DNA from: an uncultured Actinomycetes bacterium | GTDB taxonomy: Bacteria; Actinomycetota; Actinomycetes; Nanopelagicales; Nanopelagicaceae | Length of the DNA stretch: 9,012 nucleotides | Direction: 5' to 3' | NCBI GenBank assembly: GCA_903897155.1 | Contig: CAIUAO010000061.1 | Location: 1 to 9,012 of the forward strand | Position numbers and translations under genes: made by a program | In this document: positions 6,282 through 9,012 of the stretch, in pieces | Layout of the letters: every line of letters starts with the position of its first letter | Numbering within the stretch: the first letter of the stretch is position 1 | The notes under the pieces: model-generated | What the model was told of the DNA's origin: nothing | Seen by the model: the letters and a program-made list of their open reading frames with translations, nothing else | Databases searched by the model: none

Positions 6282-8315
6282 ATGTCTCACTCGCTGCCAT
6301 ATCCAGCTGCCCCCGCGCAGTCTGAGTCTCGTAGCGTTTTAGCTATTCCAGAATTTCGTAAGTTGTGGAATTCGATGGCCTTCTCTTCATTTGGTGATTG
6401 GCTTGGGTTGCTTGCAACGACCGCTCTTGCTCAAGAACTAGCTGGTGGAGATTACAAGAAGGCTAACTTTGCTATCGCTGGCGTCTTTATTGTTCGCTTG
6501 CTTCCTGCAGTATTACTTGGACCAATAGCAGGAGTAATTGCAGATCGCTTTGATCGGCGTAGGTTGATGATTGTCTGTGACATCCTTCGTTTTGGTTTTT
6601 ACCTCTCTATCCCATTAGTTCATAACTACATCTGGCTTTATACGGCCACAGTGATTGTGGAGGCAATTACACTTTTTTGGTCACCAGCTAAAGAAGCTTC
6701 TGTTCCTAATCTTGTTCCTAAGGATAAATTAGAAAATGCAAACCAAGTCACTCTGCTTGCAAGTTATGGAACAGCACCTGTTGCAGCGCTTATATTCTCA
6801 GTCTTAGCAGGAGTTGCAGCGGCAATCTCCTCATTTACATCTAAACGTTTTGCTAGCACAGCAGATCTTGCGTTATATATCGACGCAATTTCATTTCTTT
6901 ATACAGCGTGGGTTGTATTCGGGCTTCACTCGATTCCTAAAGGTCCAGCAGCTGTAAGCACAAAGAGTGAGAATATTGGTAAGTCACTTTCTGAAGGATT
7001 TAAGTTTGTATCAAAATCTAAAATTATCTCTGGATTAGTCTTTGGAATGCTTGGAGCATTTTTTGCTGCCGGAGCTGTTATTGGACTAGCTCGAACATTT
7101 GTTGGTGATTTACAGGCAGGTGATGCTGCTTATGGAATTCTTTTCGGGTCAGTATTTGGAGGACTTGCTTTAGGAATTGCACTTGGCCCAAAGATATTTA
7201 GCCAGTTCTCGCGCCGTCGTATTTTTGGCGCAGCGCTCACAGTTTCTTCTGCATTCTTAGTTGCGCTTTCACTGGTCTCAAACCTTGTTCTCGCACTTAT
7301 TTTGACTGTGTTTCTTGGCGCATTCGCTGGGCTTTCATGGGTCACAGGATTCACGATGCTTGGGATGGAAGTAGAAAATGAAGTACGGGGTCGCATATTT
7401 GCCTTCGTGCAATCACTTATCCGAATTTCACTCGTCCTTGTATTAGCAATTGCGCCGATTATCGCCGCCGCAATTGGTCGTCATACATTTATTGTCGTTA
7501 ACCACACCTTCAATTACGACGGCGCAGCATTCACAATGTTTGGTGCGGGAATACTTGGAATGATTGTCGGAGCTGTCTCTTATAAGCGAATGAAAGACCG
7601 ACCTACTGTTTCATTCTTCTCCGATGTGATGTCTGCTCTTCGTGGTGAGCTAGGTGCAATTACAGATCAGTCACATACTGGGGTATTTATTGCATTTGAG
7701 GGTGGTGAAGGCAGCGGTAAGTCAACTCAAACAGTATTGTTAAAGAAATACTTAGAAAGTATTGGTGAGCAAGTTCTCACAACGCGCGAACCCGGTGGGA
7801 CAGAGCTTGGTAAGAGTTTGCGCACAATACTTCTTGATCCAGCAACAGGTGCGATTAGCCCAAGATCAGAGGCGTTACTTTATGCCGCAGATCGCGCACA
7901 CCATGTGTATTTAACAATTCGCCCAGCACTTGAAGCAGGGCAAGTTGTAATAACCGATCGCTATCTTGATTCATCTATTGCATACCAAGGCGCAGGAAGA
8001 GTTCTGCAACCATCAGAAGTTGCGCGTATTTCTCGTTGGGCAACTGAATCACTTACCCCAACGCTCACAATTATTTTAGATATTCCAGCCGAGAAAGGCC
8101 TAGCTCGTTTAGATGGAGCAGACCGCATTGAACAAGAGTCACTAGCTTTCCATGAACGTGTAAGACGTGAATTCCTTAACCTTGCTAACGTCGATCCAGA
8201 GCGTTACTTCGTTGTTGATGCAACACAAGGGGAATTGGAAATTAGTAGACAAATTAACGAACGCGTTTCGCATATTCAACTGTTAAAGATTAACCGCGAC
8301 AAAAAGCAAAAATAA
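6282..8315 (+). CDS. tmk: Fusion of MFS transporter-like membrane domain with thymidylate kinase
   Basis: The gene encodes a 677-residue two-part protein. Residues 1 to about 437 form a major-facilitator domain with about 12 hydrophobic segments. It starts with FRKLWNSMAFSSFGDW, typical of drug-efflux-like MFS proteins, and carries the loop 2-3 motif GVIADRFDRRRL at 84-95. A linker (about 438-466) leads to a complete thymidylate kinase, which phosphorylates dTMP to dTDP: P-loop FEGGEGSGKST (472-482, Lys480), TREPGGTELG (501-510), DRYLDSSIAYQGAG (559-572) and LID segment DGADRIEQES (611-620). With an even number of membrane segments the kinase would sit in the cytosol, which fits its substrate. 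The P-loop lacks the arginine of the human/yeast type, so it is bacterial-like; the LID is short. Similar MFS-kinase fusions are known in other actinobacteria, but the transport substrate, if any, is unknown. No Shine-Dalgarno sequence precedes the ATG. The stop overlaps the holB start (TAATG). Confidence 0.93.
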   Translation: MSHSLPYPAAPAQSESRSVLAIPEFRKLWNSMAFSSFGDWLGLLATTALAQELAGGDYKKANFAIAGVFIVRLLPAVLLGPIAGVIADRFDRRRLMIVCDILRFGFYLSIPLVHNYIWLYTATVIVEAITLFWSPAKEASVPNLVPKDKLENANQVTLLASYGTAPVAALIFSVLAGVAAAISSFTSKRFASTADLALYIDAISFLYTAWVVFGLHSIPKGPAAVSTKSENIGKSLSEGFKFVSKSKIISGLVFGMLGAFFAAGAVIGLARTFVGDLQAGDAAYGILFGSVFGGLALGIALGPKIFSQFSRRRIFGAALTVSSAFLVALSLVSNLVLALILTVFLGAFAGLSWVTGFTMLGMEVENEVRGRIFAFVQSLIRISLVLVLAIAPIIAAAIGRHTFIVVNHTFNYDGAAFTMFGAGILGMIVGAVSYKRMKDRPTVSFFSDVMSALRGELGAITDQSHTGVFIAFEGGEGSGKSTQTVLLKKYLESIGEQVLTTREPGGTELGKSLRTILLDPATGAISPRSEALLYAADRAHHVYLTIRPALEAGQVVITDRYLDSSIAYQGAGRVLQPSEVARISRWATESLTPTLTIILDIPAEKGLARLDGADRIEQESLAFHERVRREFLNLANVDPERYFVVDATQGELEISRQINERVSHIQLLKINRDKKQK

Positions 8316-9012
8316 TGTCTGTATACGACTCACTCATTGATCAGGGCGAAGCAGTCGCAATTCTTAAAGATGCAGTCACTTCGGCAAAAGATGATGCTGA
8401 TCAAACTCAAGGGATGACTCATGCTTGGCTCTTTACTGGCCCTCCTGGTTCAGGACGTAGTAATGCTGCTCTTGCTTTTGCTGCTGCTCTTGTTTGCTCT
8501 AAAAATGGATGCGGAACATGTACTGACTGCGTCACTGCTTTAAAAGGAAGTCATGGTGATGTCGAACTTATCCGTACAGAAGGTTTATCCATCAAGATTG
8601 ATGAAGTGCGAGAGTTAATCACACGTGCTTCATGGGCGCCGGCGATTGCCCCCTACCGTGTTGTCGTTATTGAAGATTCTGACCGATTGACCGAATCAGC
8701 TGGTAATGCTCTTCTTAAAGCAATTGAAGAGCCAGGACTGCGCACCGTTTGGCTCTTATGCGCTCCAACTCTGACAGATGTATTGCCAACAATTCGTTCC
8801 AGAACACGCAACATCACTCTTCGCACGCCGTCTATTAATGCGGTTGTAAAACTTCTTGAAAGTGAAATGATTCCCACAAATATCGCGCAGGCATCTGCTC
8901 GCGCATCACAAGGACACATCGGAAGAGCTAGATATTTAGCTAATCATCCAGATGCCAGAACAAGACGAGAAGATATTCTTAAATTACCTTTATCTATCAC
9001 AGATATAGCATC
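8315..9012 (+). CDS. holB: DNA polymerase III delta' subunit, 5' part (3' end outside window)
   Basis: The frame starts at the ATG overlapping the tmk stop by one base (TAATG) and stays open to the window end, giving 232 codons of a protein usually about 330-400 residues long. Delta' is the clamp-loader subunit that works with DnaX (tau/gamma) and delta to load the beta clamp. Visible marks are a P-loop-like GPPGSGRS (42-49) with arginine at 48 instead of the ATPase lysine, as is usual in actinobacterial delta' and consistent with a non-hydrolysing subunit. There are four zinc-type cysteines at 61, 66, 69 and 72, a Walker B-like VVVIEDSDRL (116-125), NALLKAIEEPG (131-141), and IRSRTR (160-165) at the place of the family SRC motif, with threonine replacing cysteine. 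No Shine-Dalgarno sequence is present, so translation probably depends on coupling to tmk. Confidence 0.95.
   Translation, partial: MSVYDSLIDQGEAVAILKDAVTSAKDDADQTQGMTHAWLFTGPPGSGRSNAALAFAAALVCSKNGCGTCTDCVTALKGSHGDVELIRTEGLSIKIDEVRELITRASWAPAIAPYRVVVIEDSDRLTESAGNALLKAIEEPGLRTVWLLCAPTLTDVLPTIRSRTRNITLRTPSINAVVKLLESEMIPTNIAQASARASQGHIGRARYLANHPDARTRREDILKLPLSITDIA

Noticed and set aside
7626..7631. Separate internal start (GTG/ATG, residues 449-450) making a free-standing kinase
   Set aside because: No ribosome binding site or TANNNT element is at the right distance, and the reading frame is continuous. It remains possible but is not supported.
8259..8270. Second copy of the AACGCGTT palindrome core near the end of tmk, before holB
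   Set aside because: Only the inner 8 bases are symmetric, the flanks do not match the hppA-topA palindrome, and it lies within conserved-frame coding sequence.
8653..8919. 88-codon minus-strand frame opposite holB
   Set aside because: The plus-strand holB frame through this stretch has clear clamp-loader motifs; the antisense frame has none.
1..9012. Mobile element, horizontally acquired island, CRISPR array, tRNA or phage genes
   Set aside because: All genes are core actinobacterial functions in a familiar order. I saw no terminal repeats, integrase or transposase sequence, direct-repeat arrays or tRNA-like cloverleaf sequence.

Overview
This window looks like a stretch of core chromosome from a low-to-moderate-GC actinobacterium. 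The best guess is the freshwater acI group (Nanopelagicales; Planktophila/Nanopelagicus-like). The grounds are actinobacterial-style PyrE and HolB motifs, a topoisomerase I with one cysteine and a Lys/Ala-rich tail instead of zinc fingers, a thymidylate kinase fused behind a major-facilitator membrane domain, and base composition well below that of streptomycetes. The lineage is inferred from protein style and gene order, not from a database search. The order hppA, topA, tmk, holB resembles the arrangement I recall from other actinobacteria such as Streptomyces.

Layout. Positions 1-429 hold the 3' part of pyrE (orotate phosphoribosyltransferase) on the plus strand. It converges with a dedA-family membrane protein gene on the minus strand (433-1071), with 3 bases between the stop codons. 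A 140-base divergent intergenic region (1072-1211) separates dedA from hppA, a membrane proton-pumping pyrophosphatase (GTG start at 1212, end 3473). Then come topA (TTG start at 3516, end 6272), an MFS-thymidylate kinase fusion gene (6282-8315) and the 5' part of holB, the DNA polymerase III delta' subunit (8315 to the window end). The last four plus-strand genes are tightly packed (gaps of 42 and 9 bases, then a 1-base overlap) and probably share transcripts.

How the genes work together. PyrE and Tmk make pyrimidine nucleotides, TopA relaxes negative supercoils, and HolB is part of the clamp loader. HppA captures the energy of pyrophosphate released by PyrE-type reactions and polymerisation as a proton gradient. 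DedA-family proteins act on membrane phospholipid or undecaprenyl-phosphate traffic.

I found no mobile element, CRISPR array, RNA gene or clearly new system; gene content is housekeeping. The points that reward a second look are small. There is the membrane-tethered kinase fusion. There are two candidate leaderless starts, each with a TANNNT element exactly 6 bases before the ATG. There is a strong 7-bp inverted repeat at the end of topA, a perfect 12-bp palindrome between hppA and topA, and a structured hppA leader.
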